Source: Iris pallida (Eukaryota > Streptophyta > Magnoliopsida > Asparagales > Iridaceae). From it: a DNA stretch of 64,000 bases. The DNA is taken from positions 4,860,477 to 4,924,476 of the forward strand of contig JANAVB010009599.1 of assembly GCA_029216955.1 (NCBI GenBank), in the 5' to 3' direction. Below are positions 11,012-22,197 of this stretch, piece by piece. The translations under genes and the position numbers were made by a program. The notes below the pieces were generated by a model. The model was not told where the DNA came from. It saw only the letters and a list, made by a program, of their open reading frames with translations, and searched no databases. Each line of letters begins with the position of its first letter. The stretch's first letter is position 1.

Positions 11012-12664
11012 CTTTATATTTGTTTACTTGAGCTGGATTCAAAATGTTCAAAAATGGTCTTTTTGGTTACACATTTCGCATAATTCAAATACGTGATCTC
11101 AACTCCAGAATAAAAGTAAGCCACTTTTTTTCAATTATAATATTATTTTCAGGTCATTCTTACTGCCCTCCAAGAAATTGAATCCTAGTTAGACGGTACA
11201 ACCACTTACTGCTATGCTGGTTTTATAGACATGTACATTTGATAAGATTAAATAAATAAACATCATCAAAACCAAATGTATTCACTATAGGAATCAATTT
11301 TCCAGCATAACAATTCAAAGATATTATTTGCTATGTATATGCGATAAATTGATAACATTCTACTTCTGAAATAAGCACATGGGTAAACAAAAAATAATTT
11401 TTTTATAACTGCAAAAGTGTAGCGTCATGTTTTCAGAGCTCTATGGATCATGACTAAACAAAGTTAAAAATAAACTACATAACATAAGAGAATGTCTTCC
11501 TTCTTTTAAGGTTAAATATGTTGACCACATTCAAGGCCTTATATATTATTGGATTGATGCTAGCTTGTTTTGGTAGCAAATAATATTGACTAGTCTATTT
11601 CTTGTACACCACCAATCATACCAGCAAATATACCAAGCAAATAAGGGCACACACTTGTGTGTAGCCATTGTTGAAATAGCAAAAACAAATTTAATTTTGA
11701 AATTATATCTGTTAGATATTTGATCAAAGCAAATAACGTGAACATGCAATACGGGGTGTTAGATAACAACTTATAAAATAGATCATTGAACTAAAAAAAC
11801 CATAGGATATAGTAATCATTTATTTTAGTTTGCTTCGTTGATCTTAAAGGAACCATATAGTTAGAAAAAAAAAACAAATGGCATAAGGGATCAATGCTCG
11901 AGATCACTTCATTTGGCAAAAAGGAGACTATTGATGCTTATAGAAAGTCTAAAATTAATTTGCTTCAATAACCAATATCATTCGTTAAAATATGTTACAC
12001 CTCCAATCATCATTGATCAGAATTTCCTTGATGGTCTTTTTTTTAAAATTTTTTAAAATTAGCGTATTTCAGGAATTTATGGTATAAGGATCGAGCTATT
12101 TTGCAAATTTAAAAATAAAAACTTACAAGAGGCATGTCAAAGAGATCACAATGTACATTCATCAACCAACAATATTTGTTTTTTGCAACATTTTTGATTG
12201 AAATAAACCTGTAAAGAAACTTATATGAAGTTACCAAAAAATTGGATATAAATTTACTTATCTAAGCATTAAGAAAAAATTAATATTGCATTAAGGATGC
12301 CAACCTGTTTAAGGATTAAAATGTTCTCTATTATCAATGTTTTTTCATAATAGATCATGGAGAAAATTTTGTAGAGAACATAATAAATACAAGTAGTACT
12401 AGATCTGACCTTTGGAAGATCAACAGAGAGAAAACCCATAGCAGAAGAATTAAGATTTTTGCATATTTGTATCTGATCTTTCACATGTTTGCATCTAACC
12501 TTTCTTGTGTTCGACGGCCTGGAGCTTCTCGAGTTCCTCGAGCAATGGTGCTGAAAACGTGTTGTGAAAAAGAGAGAAAAATAATAAATTGATAGCCAAA
12601 AAATTGTACATAGTTTTTCTCATTGAAAACATACATAGAGGGAATGGGATAGAGGTTGTTTATG
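11012..12664. other. AT-rich spacer, possible old genic DNA
   Basis: About 1.65 kb without a supportable gene or repeat. There are weak splice-like signals, the best being on the minus strand at 12,500-12,550, but no chain of exons could be built. Non-repetitive texture and intron-like AT content suggest this could be a remnant of ordinary genic or intergenic DNA between insertions. Confidence 0.3.
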
Positions 12665-13440
12665 GTTATGGATAAGGGCATCCATATTTGAGTTTATCAA
12701 AATCACAACAGTGATTAAATTTTTTAAAGAAAATATTTTTAATAGGTTTGGAGTCACTCGAGTAATCATTAGTGATGGAGGGAGTCATTTTTGTAATAGG
12801 GCATTTACAACCTTGTGCAAAAAGTATTATGTTAACCATCGAGTAGCTACTTCTTATCATCCTCAGACAAGTGGACAAGTAGAAGTATCTAATCGAGAGA
12901 TAAAACAAATTTTAAAAAAAATTGTCAGACCATACAGAAAATATTGGAGTCTTCGTTTAGATGATGTTTTATGGGCCTATCGCACTGCTTTTAAAATACC
13001 GATAGGATTCACCCTTTAGCATACTCTTTGGTAAACCTTGTCATCTACCAGTTGAAGTTGAACACCATCCATTTTGGGCTATTAAGAAGTTACATTTTGA
13101 TTTAAAAGAAGCTGGTGAAATCCAAAAACTATAATTGTGTGAATTAGACGAAATAAGAAAATAAGCTTATGATAAATCTAAAATTTATAAAGAAAGAATG
13201 AAAGCATTTCATGATAAAGCTATCCTCCGAAAAATATTTTACCAAATCAAAAAGTATGGTTGTACGAATCTCGTTTAAAATTATTTTCCAGAAAATTACA
13301 AACTCTTGGAGAGGCCCATTTATTGTAATTTCAACATCACCTAACGGAGCCGTAGAAATACAGGATCCTCAAAAAGGTCGTATCCTGAAAGTTAATGGCC
13401 AATGATTAAAACATGTAGTCAATCTCCAAACAAATCATGA
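12665..13440 (+). pseudogene. Athila-type Ty3/gypsy integrase C-terminal half
   Basis: The open stretch 12,711-13,019 is the second half of a retroviral integrase core. D in IISDGGSHF and E in [12 protein letters not shown] are separated by exactly 35 residues, the DD35E spacing, with the usual [10 protein letters not shown] motif. Downstream, in shifted frames with stops, come GKPCHLPVEVEH (about 13,033), KERMKAFHDKAILRK (about 13,190) and a C-terminal WRGPFIV...NGAVEIQDP...KVNGQ block (13,300-13,405). This order and wording match the Athila lineage. The first catalytic D and the zinc-binding HHCC are absent, since the fragment begins mid-domain at about 12,665. Broken by at least two frameshifts and several stops. 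Confidence 0.85.
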
Positions 13441-13576
13441 TGCACAATTTACTATAAATTTAGAAGAACCTTAATTTTTATATATGTTATAATAATAAAA
13501 GTTTTCATTCTTAAATAATTATATTAGATTTTTAAATATATATATATATATTTATATTTATATTTTTATGTTTTTG

Positions 13577-13586
13577 TACACTCATC

Positions 13587-13645
<59 letters not shown>
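13577..13645. repeat. (TA)n microsatellite, left of foldback
   Basis: About 55 bp of pure (AT)n, with an AT-rich run before it. The tract continues on the other side of the foldback element at 13,797-13,829, so the element sits inside it. Confidence 0.9.
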
Positions 13646-13648
<3 letters not shown>

Positions 13649-13791
13649 GATGAGGGAGGTGAGGTGCCACCCTATGGAGGGTGTCTACTTGTCACCCCTC
13701 ACATGCTATCATCATGAACCCATGTGCTTGATGATAGCATGGGGGGGTGACAAGTAGACACCCTCCCGTGAGGTGGCACCCTACCTCCCTT

Positions 13792-13795
<4 letters not shown>
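13646..13795. mobile_element. 150-bp foldback (MITE-like) element
   Basis: Two arms of about 65 bp pair as an inverted repeat. The left arm reads GAGGGAGGTGAGGTGCCACC, later GGAGGGTGTCTACTTGTCAC and CATGCTATCATCA; the right arm repeats these on the other strand, with a loop of about 14 nt near 13,714-13,727. By eye the arms match at well over 80%. Both flanks are (TA)n, so a TA target duplication would be invisible. The class is unknown. A transcript through it would fold into a long hairpin. Confidence 0.75.
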
Positions 13796-13829
<34 letters not shown>

Positions 13830-13831
<2 letters not shown>

Positions 13832-14609
13832 CATGCACATGCACGAGCACGTTCACATTCAAAATTTTTGCTACATGCAAGCATACCATTAACAAAACCA
13901 AGCAAAAATACCATTCAATTCACATGCACATGTAGGTTTACACTTTTTGCTACATCAAAGCAAATTTGCTACATGCACATTTCTATGCAATGACATTTCT
14001 TTTTTCCCCTTTAAAAATAGAAAAATGGACAAGAGTTCGGAATAGTGCCCGTTCACATTTTTTTTCCAAAAAATATATAATAAAATAATAAAATAATAGT
14101 ATAAAAAAAATAAAACTGGCAGTTGTTCCAAAACAAAACAACCTCCTCCTCTATTCATGCACCCACAAAATAAAGAAAGAAACGTTTCAAAAAAAGAAAA
14201 AAAAAATTAACTGACAGTTGTTCCAACACAGCCTCCTCCTTTATTCGTGCACCCACAAAACAATGAAATCAATGTTAAAACAGAAAAAACAAAAGAACAA
14301 CAACTGAAAAGTCTCAACCAATAAATTGAACGTGGCAGTTTAGTCACCATTTGTATATATCAAGGTTTGGATATTATACTTTATTTCCAAAACACTACAA
14401 TTCTTCTAGAAGACTTTCTTTCCCCGTTTGATAATACTGTTGAGTAAGTATTGTTTTATTAATTTAGTAAGTCCATTCTTCCCACATTTTTACACATTAA
14501 TTTTCTACTAGTTTCCATTCATCACTTGTTCTGTTTTCATAAACGCTTATTCTAACAGTACACTATCTTCCAATAATAACTATTCTGTCAGTACACAATT
14601 CAAACAAAA
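13830..14609. other. AT-rich spacer with promoter-like end
   Basis: No gene seen. Short direct repeats (CACCCACAAAA with CAGTTGTTCCAA, at about 14,120-14,260) occur. Near the right end, GTATATATCAAGG (about 14,350) could serve as a TATA element for the small open frame at 14,610. Confidence 0.3.
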
Positions 14610-14864
14610 ATGGCTTCTTTCGATGACGAAGGCTATAGTGTGCTCGATTTTGAGTCAAACTTGGATAATGATCAAAATAATATGGAATCCATGGCTACTT
14701 TGTCCCCATCTATTCTTCAACATTTACTGTTTGATATCTTAATCGAGGCATACAAAAAATTAAGCAGTAAGCCTGATGATCTAATTGATCTCATTAAGTC
14801 AATCAAAGCAACTTCCACCACTGCTCAGACTATTCCAATCATCGTGGAATATCGTCGCCGATAA
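14610..14864 (+). CDS. small acidic protein, unrecognised
   Basis: An 84-residue frame beginning MASFDDEGYSVLDFES, with a good plant start context (ACAAAAATGGCT). The N-terminal half is acidic and rich in D, E, N and S. The middle has a hydrophobic-helical stretch (ILQHLLFDILIEAYKKL) and the end is basic (EYRRR). No domain is recognised. It lies between Athila-type integrase remains and sequence with Athila-like 3' ends, so it may be the start of a lost element ORF or a chance frame. The neighbouring DNA is AT-rich with no other coding signal. Confidence 0.3.
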   Translation: MASFDDEGYSVLDFESNLDNDQNNMESMATLSPSILQHLLFDILIEAYKKLSSKPDDLIDLIKSIKATSTTAQTIPIIVEYRRR

Positions 14865-15700
14865 GGTCTTCGCATTCAAGCACCCACTTGAGTTATTTAG
14901 TTGTCAATTGTGTTGGCAAGTTATCTTCTTGTTGTTTTTATAATCAAAGTGCGTTGTGCACTGTTTGTTCATTGTCTATTATTTTCTAAAAGTTTGTTTA
15001 CTCAATAACATATTTGATTAACACTTGTTTCTATGCATAAGTATGAGGGAGAAAAAAATAAAAGAAAAGAAAGAAGGTAATTTCTTCTAAAAAATTTCTT
15101 TTGAAGTAATTAGATTCCTTTTATAATTTTTTTTTTCTTTTATTCTTTTCTCTTGCCGTTGAGGACAATGTTGTTTATGTATGGGGGAGTTGTAGGTTAC
15201 ATAGAAATTTATTTATGTCTAAAGCCTTATGCTTTCAAAAAAATATCCTTTCTTGAAGAACATTATTTTAGCAAATATATATTAAGCTTTGTTATTGCCT
15301 AGTAACTGGAACTCTTGTCTAATCAAGAAGGTGATTCACGTAAAACGATAATAATTAAAAAAAGTAATCTAATTTAATCTTGTATCCTATGCAACTCGAG
15401 TTATTAAATCCTTAGGGGTGTTTTAACACCTAATGTCCTAAGGCCAACTAGTTTGGCAAGCATTGATGCAACACTCAATAAATGAGTTGTGTGGAAAGCT
15501 TAATAAGATTAGATATTTCACAGATTACAACAAAGATGCATTGTTTTTGTGCTGTAAGTTAGAAAAGTTCTACAAAAACAATATAATAAAAAAAGGCTAG
15601 GCTTACGACAAAATTTCTTTTTATCCTACTACTTTATCTATATTTATTTCAAACGTTATATTATATGCTTGATGACAAGCATAGTTTAAGTATGGGGGTA
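14865..15700 (+). other. Athila-like 3' region with polypurine-like sites
   Basis: Non-coding. Two places resemble the end of Athila-type internal regions, where a GAGGACAATG word is followed by a TATGGGGG purine tract: GTTGAGGACAATG...TATGGGGGAG at about 15,158-15,190, and GATGACAAGCATAG...GTATGGGGG at about 15,670-15,698. The second is followed directly by TGATCGACACG, a plausible LTR start. The rest is AT-rich and unassigned. Confidence 0.45.
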
Positions 15701-15865
15701 TGATCGACACGTAAATGTGACGATTATTTCAATAATATGAAAGTACATTATAGGTAATAATTCTATAATTCTACATTTTTAATGTACTTTATGAAAATTA
15801 CAAATACAACAAGTTTAATATAAAATATGTACTGATATACACTATATTTTAAGTTTTATAAAGTA

Positions 15866-15870
<5 letters not shown>
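15701..15870 (+). repeat. possible start of Athila-type LTR, truncated
   Basis: Begins TGATCGACACGTAAATG right after a polypurine-like tract and runs about 170 bp to the (TA)n tract, beyond which a LINE follows. No other copy is present in the window, so the call rests on the polypurine context alone. Confidence 0.35.

Positions 15871-15955
<85 letters not shown>
15871..15955. repeat. (TA)n microsatellite, about 85 bp
   Basis: Pure (AT)n immediately left of the LINE that starts at about 15,957. Antisense open frames reading YIYIYI are artefacts of this tract. Confidence 0.95.
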
Positions 15956-15961
<6 letters not shown>

Positions 15962-16720
15962 AGGAGACAAAAAGTGAGGAGAGAGAAGCTCCTCAGGCAA
16001 TTTATGCTTCCGGCAACGTGCTGGAGCTGCCGGCCACCCCTGTAGCGGGTGGTCCATCCCCGAAGACAGGTTAGTTCGCCGCCGTGTTGTTGGCGGCCTC
16101 GTAGGCATTTCTCCGGCATCTTCTCCGGTGTACGTTCCTTTCGTCTCCGGCGTCTTCTCCTTCCCCGCCTCTGTGGTTCTGTCTTCATCCATCCTTGCCT
16201 TTGGCATTCTCAGACGTCTTCTCCGGCGTGGTTGGTCATCCGACGCTGTGCAGCCTCCAGCATGGATGGGCTCCCCTCTGGTGGTGTGGCCCCAGCTGTG
16301 CCACCTCTGGTAGCTTTTCCCTCGGCTGCGGCATGGTCGGCCGACCAGCTGGCTCTTTTGGGTTTGGCGGTACCGGTGTGTGCTCGGCCTGTCGCCTCGC
16401 CTGGCATTCCACCATGCCTACACACGCAGGAACCTCGGGTGGCGTGCTCCCTAGCAGTCACTTTGATCCTCCATCGTCAGGCTTCCTATCCTCAGGCCCA
16501 GTGCCCCAATTTTTCTGTCCATCAGTTTCGAATTCAAACCTTTGTTTGAATCTCTTGGCGCACAGATAACCTAACACATCTGTTTGTGCAGATCCTTTGG
16601 CGACCTGCCATTTTATGCCAGGCAGTGCTACACCATCATTCTTTGTGAATGAGGTCCCTTCATGTCTCCCTAGATTGGCGCAGGCCCTCGGGCGTACTCC
16701 CACCCTGCGCCAGGCAATGC

Positions 16721-17205
16721 TACGCTATCCATCTCCGAGCAGGTGGTCGTGCTATCCTTTGATGTGCGCTTCCCGCTTGCCTCCTCCGGTGTGACTACTT
16801 TGGTTTACCGACGGACCATTACGTCGCTAGTGTCTACACAGTTCAGTATTTAATACTTGAAATGGATGAAAGCCCGTCGGAAAGTCGTCACTAATGCTTC
16901 GTATTGTGAAGTCGATAAGCCGTCGCTATTCCGTCGCTTGATGACTACTTAGCGACGGACCGTTATTAGCGACGAGCTGATTGCCGACGGATTATTTTGG
17001 CCATGATCCGTCAGTGATCGGTCGCTAATACAAATTCTCGACGAACGGGCGACGGATCCGACCGTCGCTAAATCGACATCAACTCATCCACTATTGGTGT
17101 ACGCTATCCATCTCCGAGCAGGTGGTCGTGCCATCCTTTGATGTGCGCTTCCCGCTTGCTTCCTCCGGTGCATTGCCACCCAGAGCCATCAACTCATCCA
17201 CTATT
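16721..17205 (+). repeat. duplicated flanks around CACTA fragment
   Basis: A segment of about 70 bp starting TACGCTATCCATCTCCGAG occurs at 16,721-16,791 and again at 17,100-17,170 with two differences. A 19-bp word CATCAACTCATCCACTATT occurs at 17,077-17,095 and 17,187-17,205. The CACTA fragment lies between the first copies. The right-hand copies keep the ORF1-like frame and probably mark the original sequence. Confidence 0.85.
16801..17079 (-). mobile_element. CACTA terminal fragment (about 280 bp)
   Basis: Matches the reverse complement of the left subterminal region (39,440-39,710) of the full CACTA element. It shares TTTACCGACGGACCATTA, GTCTACACAGTTCAGTATT and CGGTCGCTAATACAAATT. The outer CACTACCAAAATA terminus is missing; homology ends at AAATCGACAT. 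It has no genes and sits in the LINE ORF1 between duplicated flanks. Confidence 0.85.
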
Positions 17206-18181
17206 ACTTCTGTACCGGCTACTTCGGTGCCCGCCCCATCACCCCTATCCCCTGCTCTAGGCTTCGGTGCGACTACATAACCCTCGTTCGCCTCGATGCT
17301 CCTCTCTCCTTCTTTTAGCAAGGGTGTACCCCCTTCCTCTCAAGTACAAATCTTGTCACGCCCCAGAACCAGAATACTGGCAAGTGGGGACGGACAAGGC
17401 CAGCTGCGTAATACCAAAGTACACCAGTACTCTGAAATCACGTATAAGCTGTCAAGACTTGGGGGTTACTTCTACAAGCCAATAGTCGATCCTAGGTGAT
17501 CAGGCATTTCTAGGTATCTCAATCACATACAATTATACAAGCTACAAGAAGTATGATCATCAGACATACGATAGTAAAGCATCCCAAACAATATATACAT
17601 GGACGATCATGAAGCTAGTAATACAGAATTGAGAACTAGCAAGAGTAATAGTCATACATAATAAGCTCTAGCTATAGTCTAGAATACGCACATCATGTTT
17701 AGGCTTGTAATCCCCCAAAATTTTGGAGGATTTTTTTTATATATTTTATTACATAAATATTTAGTTTTTTTTAATTTATGAAAACAAATTATGACTATCT
17801 TTTTATTTTAATGTTTATTGAAATTATTTATTAATGAGACTTGAAAAATTTATATTCTTTGCAAAAATAGTAATATTATTAATATGTACTCTTCCCTAAT
17901 ATTCATACCCCTATTAATTCGTTGTTGTTTTTGTTGTATTATTATTATTATATTATTATTATTGTTATTATGTTATTTTTAAATTACAATATGTAGGGTA
18001 TTAATAAGCTTTGTTATGTTATTTAATAATTTAATAATAGGCATGTTATAACAATAACAGGTATTATGGATACAAAATATTTATTAAAATATGTTAGTAA
18101 TATTTTGGGAATTTAGAGTTTTTATATATTTATTTAGATTTTATTATGTATATATATATAAATAAGGGAATTTTATCCTTT

Positions 18182-18183
<2 letters not shown>

Positions 18184-18261
<78 letters not shown>
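18184..18261. repeat. (TA)n tract left of inserted LINE
   Basis: Pure (AT)n continuing the LTR D sequence GGGAATTTTATCCTTTTGTA. The same place in the 3' LTR of D (34,729-34,810) is one unbroken (TA)n tract. The right half of the split tract is at 19,533-19,569. Confidence 0.9.
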
Positions 18262-18262
<1 letters not shown>

Positions 18263-19529
18263 CCTCCCTCCGGCTCTCGCTCCGTCGCCCCACTGGCCGC
18301 CCAGCCTTCCCCTCCTCCCGATCCGGAGCGCCCCCCTCCCGCCGCCCCCAACGCGGTGCCTCTCCCCCCCCCACGCCGCCCTTCTCCCCGGGGCGTCCCC
18401 GGTGCGGTTGGCATCCCCCTTGCGGTGGTCGCCCGCTCCCCTCGCCGCTCCTTCTTTGGAGGAGGTCTCCCGCCCCTCGGCTAGCCCTCCGGCTGTGCCC
18501 TTCGGCGGACCTGGGCTGGCCCCCGCCCTCCGCCTGCCGTCCCCTCCTGCACCCGGCGGCCAGGGAGTGGCCTCTCTCTTCCCTGGAGGTCAGGCAGTGG
18601 CCCTTTCTGGCGGTCCTGCCCTTCCCCCGTCCTCCGTCAGCCCCCCGGCTGCATCTTCCGGCGGCCCTGCCCCCCCAGCGCCGGTTCCACCCCTCACCGC
18701 CGCTGTTCCCCTTGGCGGTCCCGCCCTCTCCCTGGTGCCGGAACCCCATCCCTCGTCGGCCGTGGTGATCTTCCCTTCCCCTCCTTCGTGGGCTCGCGTG
18801 GCTGCGCTGTCCCCGGCACCGACCAGCCGCCCGCCCCCTGCGTCGGCGCGGTCCCCTCCTCGCCTCGCCATTAGCGAGGGCCTCCGGCGCTCTCTCCGTC
18901 ACCTGCCGGAGAACCACCCTAGCCGGGGGTAAGACCCCCCCTCCCCCCTCTCCTTGGCCGGACGCCCCTCCCCCCCCGCTCTGCTCGTCGGCGACCGAAT
19001 CCCCCCCACCCCCTCTACCTCCCCTCAGTTGGCGCTTCCCGCTCGGCGCTCCTCCGATCGGCGTTCCCCCGTTCGCTGGCTCGCCGGAGCCGCCGTGGCC
19101 CCCCCGGTCTCTCTCCCAGCCCTCGGTTTCCCTCCACCCCACTGTCGTGAGCTCGGGTCCGCGTGCTCCCCCCCTGGGGCCCCGCGCCCATCATGGCCTG
19201 GGTCCACGTGCCCCCCTGGGGCCCCGCGCCCTTTGTTTTGCGTGCGGCCATTTGAAAATTTTCAAACCGGCTTGTCTTTGGCAAAAAAAAACCAAAAAAA
19301 AAGAGAACTCCATCTAATCTCCCGCCCAGCTTGTCCTCTTTGGGCAGTGAACCGCCTGCTTCGGGCAGGATGCTCCTAGGGCCTCGTGCCCATAACGTTC
19401 TGCATGTGGATCATGCTTTTTTTCTTGTTTTGCTTTGTAATGCTGTTTAGGGCCCTTTTGTCTTTGGCCCAGTACCTGTGTAATGCTCTTCATGAGCCAC
19501 TTTTAGCCTTCAATAAAATGCTTTTTCAT

Positions 19530-19532
<3 letters not shown>
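18262..19532 (+). mobile_element. short internally deleted LINE in (TA)n
   Basis: About 1.27 kb of very G+C-rich sequence absent from the 3' LTR of D. The left 900 bp resembles a LINE 5' UTR or ORF1 start, with Pro/Ala/Ser-rich frames such as 18,402-18,932. The right end (19,380-19,532) is a typical plant L1 3' UTR: Thr/Val-poor, T/G-rich text TTGTAATGCTGTTTAGGGCC, then CTTCAATAAAATGC with an AATAAA signal and TTTTTCATAAAA. No DUF4283, endonuclease or reverse transcriptase is present, so the body is deleted. A unit of about 33 bp with CCCCTGGGGCCCCGCGCCC is duplicated at 19,172-19,235. Both flanks are (TA)n. The long antisense Gly/Arg-rich frame (18,144-19,142) is a composition artefact. Confidence 0.65.
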
Positions 19533-19575
<43 letters not shown>

Positions 19576-19980
19576 TTTAGCCCAGCCCACTGTTGGAACA
19601 GTGGCTGAGCAAAAGCCCTCCACCCACGAATTCCCAGCCATCCAAGAATCGAACACCACACAAGCAAACAAATAAAAAAATAAAATAAAATAATCGGGCG
19701 GCACTGTAGCTGCTCCTACAGTGCTCGTCCCCACCCGAGCCGACAGAGGCAAAGAAGCGCCGCTTCTTTGAATCCAAAGATTCAAATCGCCTCAAATCTT
19801 CACCGAAAATTTTTAAATCTTTGCCAATATTATCCTAATCCCATTCTCCACAAGATTACCCAAAATCTTGTTTCAAATCCTAATTTAAACAAACTGAAGA
19901 GTGGATTGGGGAGTCGATTAAACTCGTGAGTACCGAGTTTGGAACTTCGACTTGCACCGACGTTCACCTCCATCTGTTAG

Positions 19981-20130
19981 AGCCTCACGACCCCAGAGTT
20001 GTTCCAGCACGTCCTCGACACCCCCGCGTGCAAGTCCGACCTCCTGTACGCAGTCGCCGTCGACCGAAGCGCCGTCGAGGTCGCCAAAACCGATCCCAAA
20101 ATAGGGCACCCTGTTTCCGAGCCTCGCCAG
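19981..20130 (+). other. 150-bp exon-like, GC3-rich segment in 5' LTR of D
   Basis: Between CATCTGTTAG (acceptor-like) and CCAG|GTACTC (donor-like) lies an open 150-bp frame containing PELFQHVLDTPACKSDLLYA and DRSAVEVAKTDPKIGHPVSE. Third positions are nearly all C or G, unlike the rest of the LTR. It is present in both LTRs at equal length. It could be a captured host exon or an old LTR-encoded frame; I do not recognise the protein. Confidence 0.4.
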
Positions 20131-22197
20131 GTACTCACGTTCCCTCCAATTTTTCCGCAATTCTACTCGATAAGATTATGATCTAGAAGATCCCAGGTAA
20201 AGCCTATATGACCCTCTTCAAACCCCTTCTAAGAAGTTTTGTCATACCCCATCAGATCGACCGGAAATACGACGCAAAGTCGACCTTAAACCTGTCGAAA
20301 TTAGGGCAGTAAAGCTGTCCAATCACCCTACTTGGAAGACAGATTCTGATCTAGTCTCTAAGGATTTTTCCAAACTAATTGAACGCAGTTAAACACAACC
20401 TATAGGCCTGCAAATTCCTTCTTGTAGATTCAAATTTCATCAATTATGTGCCAGGTTATTGGATTTTAAAATTTAAGGAAAAACTGGTTTTCGAACTTTA
20501 AAATTTAACAAAATTAACCGATACGGCGTGCGCCCCGACAAACCGGGTGACGTGGTCATGCACTATACACATCGAAAGGCGCGTATGGATGTTACCGATG
20601 TGTGGGAACTGACGGGACTCAATTTCGTTGTGTGTACGCGACGAAATCAGTGCGTATCCGTCGAGATACCCCCGTATCGACGTTTTGCAAACTAGCCCAT
20701 AACTTCGTGCACGTTCGTCGTATCGAGACGAAACTTACGCCCGCAGGACCGTATCATTTTTCTGGTCCTGTATGCCAAGTTTGGTCCGATTCTGAGAAGC
20801 TTGATCGAAACGCCAAATTGGCGGGCCCGTAACCCGCTCTAACGGGCAAATTTGTGCACAGCCCACCGGAATCCAACTTTGGACATACGGTTGGGTTCGT
20901 CTCCTCAAACCGGATCCGTAGACATATAGTTTGACGACTTTAGAGACCATAGGTTCTAGCACGCATTTCGGTGCATGTCACGCCCCAGAACCAGAATACT
21001 GGAGAGCGGGGGCAGACATAACCAGCTACGTATATAAAATGGGATCCATCTCGCTATACGGTCACAGCTGTCTAGATACATGAGGGTTTAACTATAAGCC
21101 AGCAGTCTCATAAGGTCATGAACAAGCCTATTGTCTCAATCACAAGCAAGTAAGTAAAAGTTACAAGATGTATGATCATTAAATATACAATAATAAGGCG
21201 TCCCAAATATTACATATTCAGCTGATCATGAAGCTAGTCGTTACAAAATGTTAGGACTAGCAAGAGTTTAGTCATACATGATCAACCCTAGGATCTGTTA
21301 ATCATGTTACAGCCCGTAGGCAGACAATAAGTAAGTGCAATCGAGCTAAACAGGTTCTCGTCGGCTAAACGCCTCAAAAGAATATTTTTACAATAAAGTG
21401 GAAGATCAAAAATAAATCCACTCGTTGCCAGGGTTCCGTCTAGTGGCCATCATCTGGATGGAAAGTCGGTAGATCCTCTGGAGCTGCTCCGAAATCTGGC
21501 CACACAAAACCAGCTGGGTCAGACCCCAGAAAGAGCAAGTGCCACAAAGGAAGCTTCACTTAGGAACTAAAACCAGCAATCAGCACAAGAGTATAAATAA
21601 AGTAAGAACTGGAAATAAAGAAAATACCTCAGGATGATATACGACGAGATAACCATGGAACTAATCAGATAACCAGGTTACAACCCGTAAACCAAACAAG
21701 GACCGGGGTTGTAACCCTTCGTCTGAACAGAACTTGGAATTCTCACCATTTATCGATAAAATAAATACAAACATTCTGGTCATGCAGTAATCTAGAACAG
21801 GATCAGGACAAGACTAGACTGGTTAGACTCCATCCAATCATTTCACGGCCAAGCAAGAATTACGGCTTGATACTTTAACTAACTAGGGTTGTCACAAGCC
21901 TAATTACTAATAAGATGCAGTAAGATTATTCCACAGCCACAAGTCCTGCAGACCATCCAGGTTACCCGGGTTGAAAGATTAAGGTTGAATTCAGGTAGGT
22001 ACATCGTCCAGGAAACGCATGTACCCTTAGGTAGCTTGAAGGGTGCAACACATGACAGTGTACTAAAAATGTATCCTACTCGACGGCAGGCTACAGATCC
22101 CAAGGCGTGCCCAGGTAACGGGATTGCCTGTAGCTGGGAGATCTCTTTATGACTAATGTATTAATCTAGTTATTTAGCCTTAGTCCATTTCAGTAGG

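Larger units (their letters stand above)
15957..17353 (+). mobile_element. L1-type LINE, 5' part, interrupted by element C
   Basis: G+C-rich sequence begins abruptly after the (TA)n tract and continues to 17,353, where element C is inserted. It resumes at 56,704 with an ORF1 of the DUF4283 type. Across the joint the reading frame stays open (SKGVPPSSQVQ on the left, then STAPSNTLCLAPELVSFG on the right), which shows that both parts are one element. The left part is probably 5' UTR and a Pro/Ser-rich N-terminus of ORF1. It holds a stop near 17,278 and a foreign CACTA fragment with duplicated flanks. Overlapping frames such as 16,049-16,549 are not accepted as genes. The 3' half with reverse transcriptase would lie beyond element A2, outside the window. 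Confidence 0.7.

Noticed and set aside
11033..11188. Two plus-strand exons ending in TAG with GT...AG between them
   Set aside because: The implied intron (11,116-11,152) would be 37 bp, shorter than plant introns normally are, and no upstream exon could be found.
16049..16549. 166-residue frame near the LINE start
   Set aside because: Overlaps other equally long frames in the same G+C-rich region, and the ORF1 reading continuous with DUF4283 uses a different stretch; no domain.
18144..19142. 332-residue Gly/Arg-rich antisense frame
   Set aside because: Arises from CpG/GC-rich LINE sequence lacking AT-rich stops and runs into (TA)n; no domain.
13591..19580. Frames reading YIYIYI across (TA)n tracts
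   Set aside because: Pure dinucleotide repeats; not coding.
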